From the NCBI RefSeq assembly GCF_001536065.1, contig NZ_CZVW01000002.1, forward strand, positions 1 to 64,000: a DNA stretch of 64,000 nt. Reading direction: 5' to 3'. The position numbers were made by a program, and so were the translations under genes. Origin of the DNA: Candidatus Chryseopegocella kryptomonas (lineage in GTDB: Bacteria; Bacteroidota; Ignavibacteria; Kryptoniales; Kryptoniaceae). Below are positions 25,091 to 33,447 of this stretch, one piece after another (within the stretch, counting starts at the first letter, position 1; each line of letters opens with the position of its first letter). The notes under the pieces are model-generated. The model had not been told where the DNA came from. It saw nothing but the letters and a program-made list of their open reading frames with translations, and did no database searches.

Positions 25091-27574
25091 ATGCGTAAGT
25101 TGTATTTTTATTTCTTGCTGTCTCTTTTTATTCTTTCAACTTCGTTTTCGCAACGCCCGAGGTTTTATTACAAATCACCAACCCCGCCCCCTGAACATTT
25201 CACAAGAGATAGAACTTACGATCTCATTCACATTAAAATAGAAGTTTCACTTGATGAAAAACAGAAAACCGTTGATGGGAAGGTCACAACTAAATTCGTC
25301 CCTTTGCGTCCGAACTTTAACACCTTTGAACTTGACGCAGCGGAGATGAAAATTAAAAATGTTTATTTTGTAAATGGGCAAAAATTGAACTTTAACTTTG
25401 ACTCGCTCGCACAAAAATTAAAAATTTACCTTGACAAAAATTATTCTCTCAAAGATACTCTTTCCGTCGTCGTTGAATACTTCGTCTCAAATCCACGCAA
25501 AGGTTTATATTTTATTCAACCTGACTCCGCTTATCCAGACAAACCCTATCAAATATGGTCGCAGGGACAGCCAGAGGATAATCACTACTGGTTTCCGTGT
25601 TATGATTTTCCAAATGATAAAGCAACGAGCGAACTCATCGCAACTGTTAATAAAAATTTTGTCGTAATCTCAAATGGGAAATTAATTTCAGTTAAAGAAG
25701 ATAGAAAGCGTGGCTTGAAAACTTATCATTGGTTTATGGATAAACCACATTCAACTTATCTTATCTCAATTGTCGCAGGTGAATATGTCAAACTTCAAGA
25801 TTATTATCTTGATATTCCGCTTGAATATTATGTTTACAAATCAAACGCAAAATATGCGAAACTATCATTTGAGAAGACGCCAGAGATAATGAAATTTTTC
25901 TCCGAAAAGATTGGCTACAAATATCCATACAACAAATACGCACAGACAATTGTTGAGGACTTTGTCTATGGTGGAATGGAGAATATAACTGCGACAACTT
26001 TGACAAGTTCAACGATTCACGATGAACGAGCGCATCTTGATGTTTCAAGCGATGGACTTGTTGCACACGAGATGGCTCATCAATGGTGGGGCGATCTTTT
26101 AACATGCAGAAGTTGGGAACACGCTTGGCTTAATGAAGGATTTGCCACATACTTTACAGCGCTTTATTTTGAACATGCACGAGGCAAAGATGAGTTTCAA
26201 TTCAATGTTTATAACATGCAAAGGAGCGCAAAATTTGCTGATATGTCGGAGAAAAAACCAACCGTCTGGAATAGATATTTTGATCCAACAGATTTATTCG
26301 GTGCGCACATTTACCAGCGTGGTGGTTCAATTTTGAATATGATAAGATTTATTCTCGGTGATGAACTTTTCTGGAAGGCAATGAATTATTACGCTACAAA
26401 ATATGCGTATCAAAATGTTGAAACAAATGATTTTAAAATTGCAATTGAAGAAGCAACTGGATTTAACTTAAAATGGTTCTTTGATCAATGGCTTTACAAA
26501 GCAGGTTATCCTGTTTTTGATGTAAGATATGATTATGACGATGCGAAAAAAGTTGTCAAACTTTTCGTTGAACAAATTCAACCGTCTGATTCATTAACAC
26601 CAGAAGTTTTCAAAACCCCTGTTGATGTTGAAATAACCACAGGATCAGGTAGCAAGACATACAGAATTTTCATTGATAGAAGGAAACAGGAATTTGAATT
26701 CGCAGTTGATGATAAACCCGTAATGGTAATTTTTGACAAAGGCAACTGGATTTTAAAAGATTTATATTTTGAAAAGTCAAAAGAGGAGTTGATTTATCAA
26801 GCGAAAAACGCAAGTGAAATGATTGACAGATTTTGGGCTGTTCAAGAACTTGGCAAAATTATGAATGAAAAAGATGTCGTTGATGTGATGAAGCAAGTTG
26901 CAACATCAAACGAGTTTTATGCGATAAGGCAGGAAGCGATTAACAATTTAGGAAAATTAAAAGATGAAAACACAGCAAGATTTTTGATTGAGATTTACAA
27001 AAGAGAAAATGATTCACGAGTAAGAAGAAGCATTGTTGAAGCGTTGAAAGAGTTTAAATTTGATTTTGTTGCGGATTTTCTTTCCAATGTTATACAAACT
27101 GAAAAAAGTTATTATGTTATCGCTTCTGCTGTTAATTCGCTTGCTTTGATTGATTCATCAAACAAAATGAATGTTTTGAAAAAGGCACTTGAGATTGATT
27201 CACATCAAGAGGTTGTGAGAACGACTGCATTGAGAAGGTTCAGTGATTTTAAAAATACGAAGTTTGAAAAGGAAGCAATTGAAATTTTGAAAAAATACTC
27301 GTTGCGTGGGAATAATCCATCAATTCGCATGACAGCAATTTCAACGCTTTCACTCTTTGCGAATAACGACCCGAGCATAAAAGATTTTATTTTTGGAATG
27401 GTTAACACACCTGAATTTTTTGTGAGAATGGTAATTTACAATGTCCTTGGAAATATCGGTGATAAAGATGTTTTGAATTATTTGAAATCAGCGGAGAAAA
27501 AAGAGGTTGATGGACGAATGCTTCAAGCGATATGGGATGCAATTTCAAGATTGGAAAGTAAACTCGGCGAGTAA
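25091..27574 (+). CDS. Secreted M1-family aminopeptidase with C-terminal HEAT-like repeats
   Basis: Protein of 827 residues with signal peptide MRKLYFYFLLSLFILSTSFS. The gluzincin core carries the exopeptidase motif YGGMENITATT and the zinc site HEMAHQWWGD (His326 and His330), with the third ligand Glu in NEGFATYFTA. After the catalytic part (to about residue 550) come helical repeats with the look of HEAT units (AVQELGKIMNEKDVVDVM, RQEAINNLGKLKDENT). It is predicted to trim N-terminal residues from peptides outside the inner membrane. The Shine-Dalgarno site AAGGAGAA precedes ATG 25091. Confidence 0.92.
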   Translation: MRKLYFYFLLSLFILSTSFSQRPRFYYKSPTPPPEHFTRDRTYDLIHIKIEVSLDEKQKTVDGKVTTKFVPLRPNFNTFELDAAEMKIKNVYFVNGQKLNFNFDSLAQKLKIYLDKNYSLKDTLSVVVEYFVSNPRKGLYFIQPDSAYPDKPYQIWSQGQPEDNHYWFPCYDFPNDKATSELIATVNKNFVVISNGKLISVKEDRKRGLKTYHWFMDKPHSTYLISIVAGEYVKLQDYYLDIPLEYYVYKSNAKYAKLSFEKTPEIMKFFSEKIGYKYPYNKYAQTIVEDFVYGGMENITATTLTSSTIHDERAHLDVSSDGLVAHEMAHQWWGDLLTCRSWEHAWLNEGFATYFTALYFEHARGKDEFQFNVYNMQRSAKFADMSEKKPTVWNRYFDPTDLFGAHIYQRGGSILNMIRFILGDELFWKAMNYYATKYAYQNVETNDFKIAIEEATGFNLKWFFDQWLYKAGYPVFDVRYDYDDAKKVVKLFVEQIQPSDSLTPEVFKTPVDVEITTGSGSKTYRIFIDRRKQEFEFAVDDKPVMVIFDKGNWILKDLYFEKSKEELIYQAKNASEMIDRFWAVQELGKIMNEKDVVDVMKQVATSNEFYAIRQEAINNLGKLKDENTARFLIEIYKRENDSRVRRSIVEALKEFKFDFVADFLSNVIQTEKSYYVIASAVNSLALIDSSNKMNVLKKALEIDSHQEVVRTTALRRFSDFKNTKFEKEAIEILKKYSLRGNNPSIRMTAISTLSLFANNDPSIKDFIFGMVNTPEFFVRMVIYNVLGNIGDKDVLNYLKSAEKKEVDGRMLQAIWDAISRLESKLGE

Positions 27575-27616
27575 AGAAATTGGGTTGGATTTTTCAATAG
27601 GGCGTTATAATAGCGA

Positions 27617-27655
27617 GGGAGTGCCCAAGTTTTCAGGGCACTCCCCTTTTTTTTA
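27617..27655 (+). terminator. Rho-independent terminator of the aminopeptidase gene
   Basis: A 10-bp stem GGGAGTGCCC / GGGCACTCCC with a 9-base loop and a run of eight T. It abuts the 3' end of the opposing sigma-factor gene. Confidence 0.92.
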
Positions 27656-28186
27656 TTTACGCAAGAAATTTATAAGCTTTCGTTTTATTCTTTCCATTAT
27701 TCGCCTCACTGTTCTTTCGCTTATATTAAATTCATGAGCTATCTCATCATTTTTATATCCATCTAATTTCCTGCGCAAAATTTCTTTTTCATTTTCTCTT
27801 AATTGAGCAAGTTCAAATAAATTCTCTACCTCAATTTGTTCAAAGTTTCGGTCAACGATAGATATCCAACTTGCGGGAATACCATCCCCGTAATCTAAGT
27901 CGTTATCGTCATCAATTAAATCAATCAATCGGATTATAACTTTACGCCTGTTTAAATAGTTTGACAATCTATTCTTCAAAGCAATGATAATGTATCTTTC
28001 AATTGATTCAATGCTTGGAAAGGTTCTGTTATCTTTTTGCTCCAATAAATTCAACAAGATATCGTGAAGCAGGTCTTTAATAACTTCAGTAGAGACATTG
28101 CGGTAAGCTGAACAAATTTTTGCGATCAAATGATCGTATCTTTTTTGTAAATGAATGTTAAAGTATTCATTTAAAGTTAATTGCAT
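27653..28186 (-). CDS. Small sigma-70-family (ECF-like) sigma factor
   Basis: Protein of 177 residues. The N-terminal half resembles sigma region 2 (STEVIKDLLHDILLNLLEQ, then YIIIALKNRLSNYLNRR). The C-terminal half has a region-4-type helix-turn-helix (LRENEKEILRRKLDGYKN, then EIAHEFNISERTVRRIMERI). GGGGGAAAG precedes its ATG. No anti-sigma gene is adjacent. It lies divergent from the AAA/SMC cassette with 350 bases between, so a role in that cassette's expression is possible but unproven. Confidence 0.75.
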   Translation of the reverse strand: MQLTLNEYFNIHLQKRYDHLIAKICSAYRNVSTEVIKDLLHDILLNLLEQKDNRTFPSIESIERYIIIALKNRLSNYLNRRKVIIRLIDLIDDDNDLDYGDGIPASWISIVDRNFEQIEVENLFELAQLRENEKEILRRKLDGYKNDEIAHEFNISERTVRRIMERIKRKLINFLRK

Positions 28187-28339
28187 AATCTTTCCCCCTT
28201 ATTTTTGATTTTGTTTAAGAAGATATGGTGAAAATGGATGGGATTTGTTTTTAATGGATTTTGAAACTGAAGGAAGGTTAAATTCAAAATTTTTGATTTA
28301 TAACCCTCTTTGTTTTTAATGCACACAAATATAATAAAC

Positions 28340-28372
28340 AAATTTGACAAAGTCAAATTTTGAGCATAAATT
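28340..28372 (+). promoter_or_regulatory. Sigma-70 promoter overlapping a perfect palindrome
   Basis: TTGACA (28344-28349), a 17-base spacer and TAAATT (28367-28372). The -35 lies inside a perfect inverted repeat, AAATTTGAC (28340-28348), AAA, GTCAAATTT (28352-28360), the shape of a dimeric repressor site. The rest of the 350-base stretch 28187-28540 is AT-rich. It shows only a very short ORF near 28493 (MQEITC) behind GGGAGCTC. Confidence 0.55.
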
Positions 28373-28540
28373 AAGCACGGGGAAACGAAGGATCTTTTTT
28401 GGAAGCTAGCGGTTGCAGTAAAACTCGGTGTCCGTTTTTTGTGATTTAAATTGTTTTATAATTGGAGGGAAAAATAAAAGGGAGCTCGGGTGATGCAAGA
28501 AATTACCTGCTAAATTCTTTAGTATTAGTGGAGGGAGGAA

Positions 28541-28633
28541 ATGAAAGGTGGCGTAAATTTTATTGTTTTTCAAAACAAAAACAAAAAGAGGTTAAAAATT
28601 AGCAATGAGGAGAAGAAGAAATCCTCTATATGA
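28541..28633 (+). CDS. Possible 30-residue leader peptide
   Basis: ATG 28541 directly follows a strong GGAGGGAGGAA site and reads 30 residues (MKGGVNFIVFQNKNKKRLKI, then SNEEKKKSSI). It runs 29 bases into the AAA ATPase gene, whose own ribosome site is weak. This suggests translational coupling. It could also be a non-functional ORF. I know no homologue. Confidence 0.35.
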   Translation: MKGGVNFIVFQNKNKKRLKISNEEKKKSSI

Positions 28634-29825
28634 TTCTCATCCAATTGCAGGGGCAAGCTTAATCAAGCAGGTTAATTATGATGTGTGGAATATGGTAAGG
28701 TCTTATATACTTAAAGTTTGGAGCAAGGAGATAGATGATAATGTTATTTTTGTTGAAAAAGTTTTCAGTTATGTTGAACCGCTGGGGATACTTGGTGGAG
28801 TTTCGCTTGCTGGTTATGATGTCTTTAATAATGTTATAGCTGAAAGCAAAGGTTTATTTGCGATTGCTAATTATGATGGTGAAGGTTATATTGTTTCGTG
28901 CGTTGTGAGCGATAACGGATTTTCATCAAAGAACTACTTTATTGCGGTTGCTGCTGAAGGTGAGGGGATTAAAGTTCAGGTTTTTTTAGATGAATTGATA
29001 AAGATGTCGGTTAAAAGTTCTGGATATAAGGGAAAGATATTAAAGATATTTTATGATGAGGTGAGCGATGGGGTTAAGATAAAACCGGTTGAGCGGACAA
29101 ATATAACGCTTGATGATATTTTCATAGGTGATGATATAAAGGCGGACATAAAAGATTTCATAGATGCTGTTGTCAATTTAAGTTGTGACGGAATGAGGTA
29201 TCTTTTCGTGGGGGAACCCGGGACGGGGAAAACGGACACGATGAAAGCGATAATAAATCATTGTCAGACGGGAAACAGTCAAATAACGGTAATAATTTCT
29301 GATGCAGGATGCGGGGTTGGACCGGGAGCGATATTTGAATTTGCAAGCATTTTCAGTCCTGTTCTTGTGTGTATTGATGATATTGATTTAATGGTTGGAA
29401 CAAGGGAAAAAGGGATGGGTCACAGGGGGCTTTCAAATATGCTTCAAATTCTTGATGGTTTTGTTGATATTCCGGGAGTTTTTCTTATAGCATCAACCAA
29501 TGACAGAGAGCTCGTTGATGAGGCAGTAAGAAGACCCGGAAGATTTGATCAGATAGTTGAGTTTGGAGCGCTTGAGCCGAGGTTTTATCCAGAGATAGTT
29601 TACAGAGAAACACAAGATCAAAGGTTTGCTGATGTTTTCAGAGATGATGAGGTTGTGGAAGTTCTTTCAAATTTTGGTGCGACTGGTGCATTTATGGTAA
29701 ATCTTGTAAAGTATTTGAAGAGGTCAAGGTTTGAAGAAAAAAGATATGAGCCGGAATTTGTGATTGAAGTTATTAACAGGTTGAGGTCATCGTTTGATAT
29801 TTTGCCTGCGAAGTTTGGTTTTTAA
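28605..29825 (+). CDS. AAA+ ATPase of the FtsH/Cdc48 type, unknown role
   Basis: Protein of 406 residues. The first 165 form an unassigned domain. The classic AAA core follows: Walker A FVGEPGTGKTDT (Lys209), Walker B VLVCIDDID, sensor 1 IASTND, and the second region of homology RRPGRFDQ with its arginine fingers. The C-terminal helical lid is short. No protease domain or membrane helix is visible, so it is not FtsH itself. It may remodel a protein or act with the SMC/nuclease genes behind it. It is translationally coupled to a small leader ORF with a strong ribosome site. Confidence 0.78.
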   Translation: MRRRRNPLYDSHPIAGASLIKQVNYDVWNMVRSYILKVWSKEIDDNVIFVEKVFSYVEPLGILGGVSLAGYDVFNNVIAESKGLFAIANYDGEGYIVSCVVSDNGFSSKNYFIAVAAEGEGIKVQVFLDELIKMSVKSSGYKGKILKIFYDEVSDGVKIKPVERTNITLDDIFIGDDIKADIKDFIDAVVNLSCDGMRYLFVGEPGTGKTDTMKAIINHCQTGNSQITVIISDAGCGVGPGAIFEFASIFSPVLVCIDDIDLMVGTREKGMGHRGLSNMLQILDGFVDIPGVFLIASTNDRELVDEAVRRPGRFDQIVEFGALEPRFYPEIVYRETQDQRFADVFRDDEVVEVLSNFGATGAFMVNLVKYLKRSRFEEKRYEPEFVIEVINRLRSSFDILPAKFGF

Positions 29826-29835
29826 TTCTATGTTT

Positions 29836-29854
29836 TGCCCCCTTTGCGGGGGCA
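29836..29854 (+). terminator. Hairpin after the AAA gene
   Basis: A 7-bp stem TGCCCCC / GGGGGCA with a TTTGC loop. There is no T-run, so it may attenuate rather than stop transcription into the downstream SMC genes. Confidence 0.45.
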
Positions 29855-29889
29855 TGATTGAATTTTAAACTAAACAAAAAGGAGTATAT

Positions 29890-30009
29890 ATGCCTTTAAA
29901 CTTTAACACAGTAACGGTTGAGTTAATCAATGTGATATTAAAGCACTTGCAAGCCGTCACTTGCTCTGGCTCAAGAATAGATTGGGGTAATTTCAAAGTA
30001 TTTTTATAA
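29890..30009 (+). CDS. Small ORF (39 residues) with strong ribosome site
   Basis: ATG 29890 follows AAAAAGGAG at good spacing and encodes MPLNFNTVTVELINVILKHL and then QAVTCSGSRIDWGNFKVFL. It ends 27 bases before the next gene. The composition is protein-like, with an amphipathic first half. I find no family. It may be a real small subunit of the cassette. Confidence 0.4.
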   Translation: MPLNFNTVTVELINVILKHLQAVTCSGSRIDWGNFKVFL

Positions 30010-30036
30010 AATCATAACAAAAGTGGAGGATAGCCC

Positions 30037-30231
30037 ATGGATTTGAAAGAAAGAGTAAATAAAATGTTGGAGGATGAAGAAACAAAACAATTGTGGGAGG
30101 AAATTTATTTGGCGTTTGAAGATGGTGGAATTAATGGAATTGAAAAATTGCTAATCAGAAAAGTTGAAGAAATTAAAAATGAGTTTGAAGAGATTAAATC
30201 CGAAATTGACAAAAAAATAAAGGGGAAGTAA
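30037..30231 (+). CDS. Small coiled-coil protein, partner of the SMC ATPase
   Basis: Protein of 64 residues, highly charged and helical (MDLKERVNKMLEDEETKQLW, then IEKLLIRKVEEIKNEFEEIK). The second half should form a coiled coil. GGAGGATAG precedes ATG 30037. The gap to the SMC gene is only 4 bases, so the two are translated together. An accessory or inhibitor subunit is plausible; no homologue is known to me. Confidence 0.6.
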   Translation: MDLKERVNKMLEDEETKQLWEEIYLAFEDGGINGIEKLLIRKVEEIKNEFEEIKSEIDKKIKGK

Positions 30232-30235
30232 AGTT

Positions 30236-32374
30236 ATGGGATTAAAGTTAAAAAGTGCTATCATCTCTGGTTTCAGGGGGTTTAATCCCGAAGTTAAAAT
30301 TGATTTCAATGCGCCAGTCGTCGTTTTATATGGTGAAAATGCAACTGGAAAAAGTAGTACTTTGAACGCTATTGAGTGGTGTTTGTTTGGAAGCAGCGAA
30401 GTAGTTGGGGAGAAAAATACAGGGATAAGGGAAAGGATAGATTGGGAGATAATAAACAGAAATGCGGAAAAATGTTATGTTGAGGTTGAACTTGAAAAAG
30501 ATGGACAGGTTTACAATATAAGGCGAGAAAAATCTAATGGACGGGATAATATCTATATTAGGTTTTCTGACGGCGGAAAAATTGAAGGTAAAAAGGCACA
30601 GGAGGAGATTAACAAGTTGATAGGAAATTTTTCTTTTCGTGATTTTATGACTTGCATTTACCAACATCAGGAAGTTATAAGATATATTTTAACGGAAGAG
30701 CCGAGAAAAAGAGATGAAGCGCTTGACAGGTTATTTGGATTTTCTGATTATAGAAACATATCTGAAGCGATAAAGAAATTTAGCCCTAAAGGTGACGAAC
30801 TTGAGAAAAAAATAGATGAGATAAAAAGTTGGATAAACAGTAGGATTGATGCTTTAAATGAAATAATTAAGCGACGAAAAGAAGAGTTATCAAAGAAAGG
30901 TTTAAGTCGGGTTGATGAAAAAGAGCGTATCAGCATAGCCAAACAAATAAAAAAGTTAATTGAAGATTTTTGTTCAGAAATTGGTGCAGATTTGTCGGAG
31001 AAGTTTAGTAAAATTGATTTAGAACAGAAAGAGTTTGTTGATGTTGCGGAGGAAGAGATAAGAAGATTAAGAAAACTTATTCCAGAAGAGAGAAAATTAA
31101 ATGAATTAGTTAGAAGGAAGACAAAGATAAACCATTATATTGATGAATATGATGACCTAAATAAAAAGCGTTCGGAAGTAAAGAGGAAAATTGATAAGTT
31201 TGTTAGGGAAAATGGCGATGATAAAAAGATAAAAGAAAAAGTTAAACAAATAGAGCAAACGATAGAGGCGCTTGAAGATCAAAAAGAAGTTATGAATCTT
31301 TATGCTCTTATAATTGAGAAAGTGATGTTATATCTTGAAAGTGTTGAAGATAAAGATATATGTCCTGTTTGTGGGACGAGGAAAAAAGGTTTGCTGATAC
31401 AATTGAAAAAGCAATGGGAAAAAGAACATAAAGAGAAATTTGAAAAGATAAATAAAGAAATTGACAGTTTAAAGAAAGAGTTGAAAGATAAGGAAAGATT
31501 GTTAAAGGATTATGAAAGGCTAATTGATGATTGGAAAAGGGCAGATGAAGGGTTTAGAAAATATATCAACAAAATCAGAGGTGATGAAAAAATTAGTGAG
31601 AGAGAAGATGTTAGAAGGAAGTTGGAAAAAATTTTATCAGAGCTTGAAAGTGAGATTGAACGGTTAAAAAAGAGTACGAGTGAGAAGACAGCGAGAATAG
31701 AAGAGATTGAAGAAAAAATTAAGCTTTGTAAAGATATTGATGAGATTTTAAAAGACATTGCTTTGAGGGAGAAAATAAGAGATATTGTGAGAACGCAGGA
31801 GTGGAAAAAGCTGAAGGAATTGTCGGATGATTTCAAGAAATTTGTTGACGATGTTGAAAGAATAAGGGACGCAATTTTGCGTGCAACGAAGGATGGAGTT
31901 GATGAAATAATCTCCAATGCTGGTGAAAAAATTTCGGAATTTTTTGGTGAAATCACTTCACATCCAAAGATAAAAAAGATAAAGATAAAAGTTGAGCAAA
32001 ATTTAAGAAGTGGGGGTAATCAGTATAAGTTTTATGATGAAAACGATGAAAATTTACTTCCAGTTTTGAGTCAAGGTAATTTCAATTCCCTTGCTATTTC
32101 AATTTTTCTTGCGATGTCAGGAATGACGGGACAAAAAATGCCTTTTGATTTTATAATGCTTGATGATCCATCGCAAAGTCTTGGGTTTCAAGAAAAAGTT
32201 GGACTTATTAAGATACTTGACATTATTGCTAAAGAAAAAGATATCATAATTGCAACGATGGATTCTGAACTTCTGGATGAAATAAAGAAAATGTCAAGTG
32301 AGAAGAAAATATATAAATTTTACAAATGGACACCTGAAAAAGGTCCTGAAATAAATGAGGAGATTGTATCGTGA
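30236..32374 (+). CDS. Rad50/SMC-like ATPase with zinc hook
   Basis: Protein of 712 residues. The N-terminal head half has Walker A LYGENATGKSST (Lys39) and a Q-loop region (CIYQHQEVIRYIL). A long coiled coil follows, with a zinc hook CPVCG (Cys376, Cys379), a return coil, and the C-terminal head half with signature LSQGNFNSLAISIFLAMSG and Walker B FIMLDDPSQS (Asp643-644). It is shorter than true Rad50 (about 850-900), and no Mre11-type nuclease is nearby. Instead a PD-(D/E)XK gene overlaps its stop by 4 bases (GTGA). Short SMC ATPases paired with nucleases are the core of several defence systems, such as Lamassu. Confidence 0.88.
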   Translation: MGLKLKSAIISGFRGFNPEVKIDFNAPVVVLYGENATGKSSTLNAIEWCLFGSSEVVGEKNTGIRERIDWEIINRNAEKCYVEVELEKDGQVYNIRREKSNGRDNIYIRFSDGGKIEGKKAQEEINKLIGNFSFRDFMTCIYQHQEVIRYILTEEPRKRDEALDRLFGFSDYRNISEAIKKFSPKGDELEKKIDEIKSWINSRIDALNEIIKRRKEELSKKGLSRVDEKERISIAKQIKKLIEDFCSEIGADLSEKFSKIDLEQKEFVDVAEEEIRRLRKLIPEERKLNELVRRKTKINHYIDEYDDLNKKRSEVKRKIDKFVRENGDDKKIKEKVKQIEQTIEALEDQKEVMNLYALIIEKVMLYLESVEDKDICPVCGTRKKGLLIQLKKQWEKEHKEKFEKINKEIDSLKKELKDKERLLKDYERLIDDWKRADEGFRKYINKIRGDEKISEREDVRRKLEKILSELESEIERLKKSTSEKTARIEEIEEKIKLCKDIDEILKDIALREKIRDIVRTQEWKKLKELSDDFKKFVDDVERIRDAILRATKDGVDEIISNAGEKISEFFGEITSHPKIKKIKIKVEQNLRSGGNQYKFYDENDENLLPVLSQGNFNSLAISIFLAMSGMTGQKMPFDFIMLDDPSQSLGFQEKVGLIKILDIIAKEKDIIIATMDSELLDEIKKMSSEKKIYKFYKWTPEKGPEINEEIVS

Positions 32375-32895
32375 AGGGTGAAAGTTCTTTTGAAAAATTA
32401 AAAGAGATACTTGATAAATTTGGTAGCAAAGAAACAGGTCAAATATGTCAGAATCTTCTTGCTCTATGTTTTGTTGATATCGGCGTTTTGCCAAGTTGCA
32501 TTGATGTAAGAAATCACGAAGGAATAGATATAATCATTGACGATCAAAATTTCGGAAAAATAGCAATTGAAGTTAAAACAACTTCTGGATCAATTATAAA
32601 TCTTGGAAATAAAGATTATGAGGGTCTGGACAAATACAGAAAAAATGGATATATTGCTGTTTTTGCGATTTTAAAAATTGATCGTTATGGTGAGTGGATA
32701 TTTTATGAGCCGTGGAGGAAAGTGAAAAGTTTAAGCGTTGGGCAGATTTACAATAGCGGAAAATTTAAATTTGCTGAAATGTTGAACGATAGCTTTGAGA
32801 AATTGCTTAACGATTTATTTGACGATATAATGAACTTTGGATGTAAATTTCTTGATAAGAAATTAAAAGAGATGGGGCTAAAATATTCTGGGTAA
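32371..32895 (+). CDS. PD-(D/E)XK-like nuclease
   Basis: Protein of 174 residues starting at GTG 32371 inside the SMC stop codon region. It has the restriction-endonuclease-like core: GIDIII with Asp53, then a strand ending in IEVKTTSG with Glu67 and Lys69, giving D-x13-E-x-K. An upstream helix (GQICQNLLALCFVDIG) fits the usual start of the fold. The C-terminal 60 residues are helical. It is predicted to cleave DNA under control of the SMC ATPase. The GTG start and 4-base overlap imply a fixed ratio to the ATPase. Assignment rests on motifs only. Confidence 0.68.
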   Translation: MKGESSFEKLKEILDKFGSKETGQICQNLLALCFVDIGVLPSCIDVRNHEGIDIIIDDQNFGKIAIEVKTTSGSIINLGNKDYEGLDKYRKNGYIAVFAILKIDRYGEWIFYEPWRKVKSLSVGQIYNSGKFKFAEMLNDSFEKLLNDLFDDIMNFGCKFLDKKLKEMGLKYSG

Positions 32896-32926
32896 TAAAC
32901 AAAAACAAAATATGGAAGGCGAAAAA

Positions 32927-33094
32927 ATGAGCTGTCCGGGAACATTTAGGGGAAGAAGATGCGCTACAACGCTTTTTCAATGCTCTAAATGTGGTCATGT
33001 TGGTTGTTCAAGGGAGGGATGCACGAATCAACTGTTTCGTGCGGGTCGGTGTTTAAGATGTGGAAGAACTGGAACAAAGAAATTATTCAGGTGA
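32927..33094 (+). CDS. Eight-cysteine zinc-ribbon mini-protein
   Basis: Protein of 55 residues (MSCPGTFRGRRCATTLFQCS and so on). Cysteines lie at 3, 12, 19, 22, 27, 32, 42 and 45, including two CxxC knuckles (CSKC, CLRC), enough for two zinc sites. It is very basic (Arg/Lys rich), so nucleic-acid binding is plausible. ATG 32927 is preceded by GGAAGGCG; an alternative ATG lies at 32912. It sits 31 bases behind the nuclease and ahead of a terminator, so it is probably the last gene of the cassette. Confidence 0.6.
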   Translation: MSCPGTFRGRRCATTLFQCSKCGHVGCSREGCTNQLFRAGRCLRCGRTGTKKLFR

Positions 33095-33113
33095 TATTTG
33101 TATCTTAACAAAT

Positions 33114-33144
33114 ACCTCTCCCCCATTTGTGGGGAGAGGTTTTT
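33114..33144 (+). terminator. Rho-independent terminator ending the SMC/nuclease cassette
   Basis: A 10-bp stem ACCTCTCCCC / GGGGAGAGGT with a 7-base loop, followed by TTTTC. Between it and the sigma-54-like site at 33393 I see only AT-rich DNA. Confidence 0.88.
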
Positions 33145-33392
33145 CAAACACTTTCGCAAAAGGGGTTAAATTCGGGGGAATAAAATCTACTCTTTTACAA
33201 ATTTATTTTTGCTTTCTTTAATTTTGCAACTCGTAGAATAAAAAAGAATCTCGGCTGAGTTAAAATTGCTCTGATAGAGTTTTGAGCGGGATGTAAAAAT
33301 TTTTGTTGAATTAAGCGACATTTTGAGGAAAAATGACGGAAAATTGACGATTTAAGGCGATCTTTTATGATTGATTTACAATTAAATTAATT

Positions 33393-33407
33393 TGGCAAGG
33401 TTTTTGA
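33393..33407 (+). promoter_or_regulatory. Sigma-54-like promoter of the two-component genes
   Basis: TGGCA (33393-33397) and TTGA (33404-33407) sit at the spacing of the sigma-54 consensus TGGCACG-N4-TTGC. The predicted start near 33419 is 29 bases before the kinase ATG. The same TGGCA-N6-TTGAA pattern stands before the porin gene. Confidence 0.5.
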
Positions 33408-33447
33408 AATACTATAGTTCAAACCAAAAATTCAGAGGAATTATCCA

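Noticed and set aside
28605-29825. FtsH protease.
   Set aside because: No membrane helices and no HEXXH; only the AAA core is shared.
30236-32374. True Rad50 with Mre11.
   Set aside because: The coiled coil is too short and no metallophosphatase gene lies beside it.
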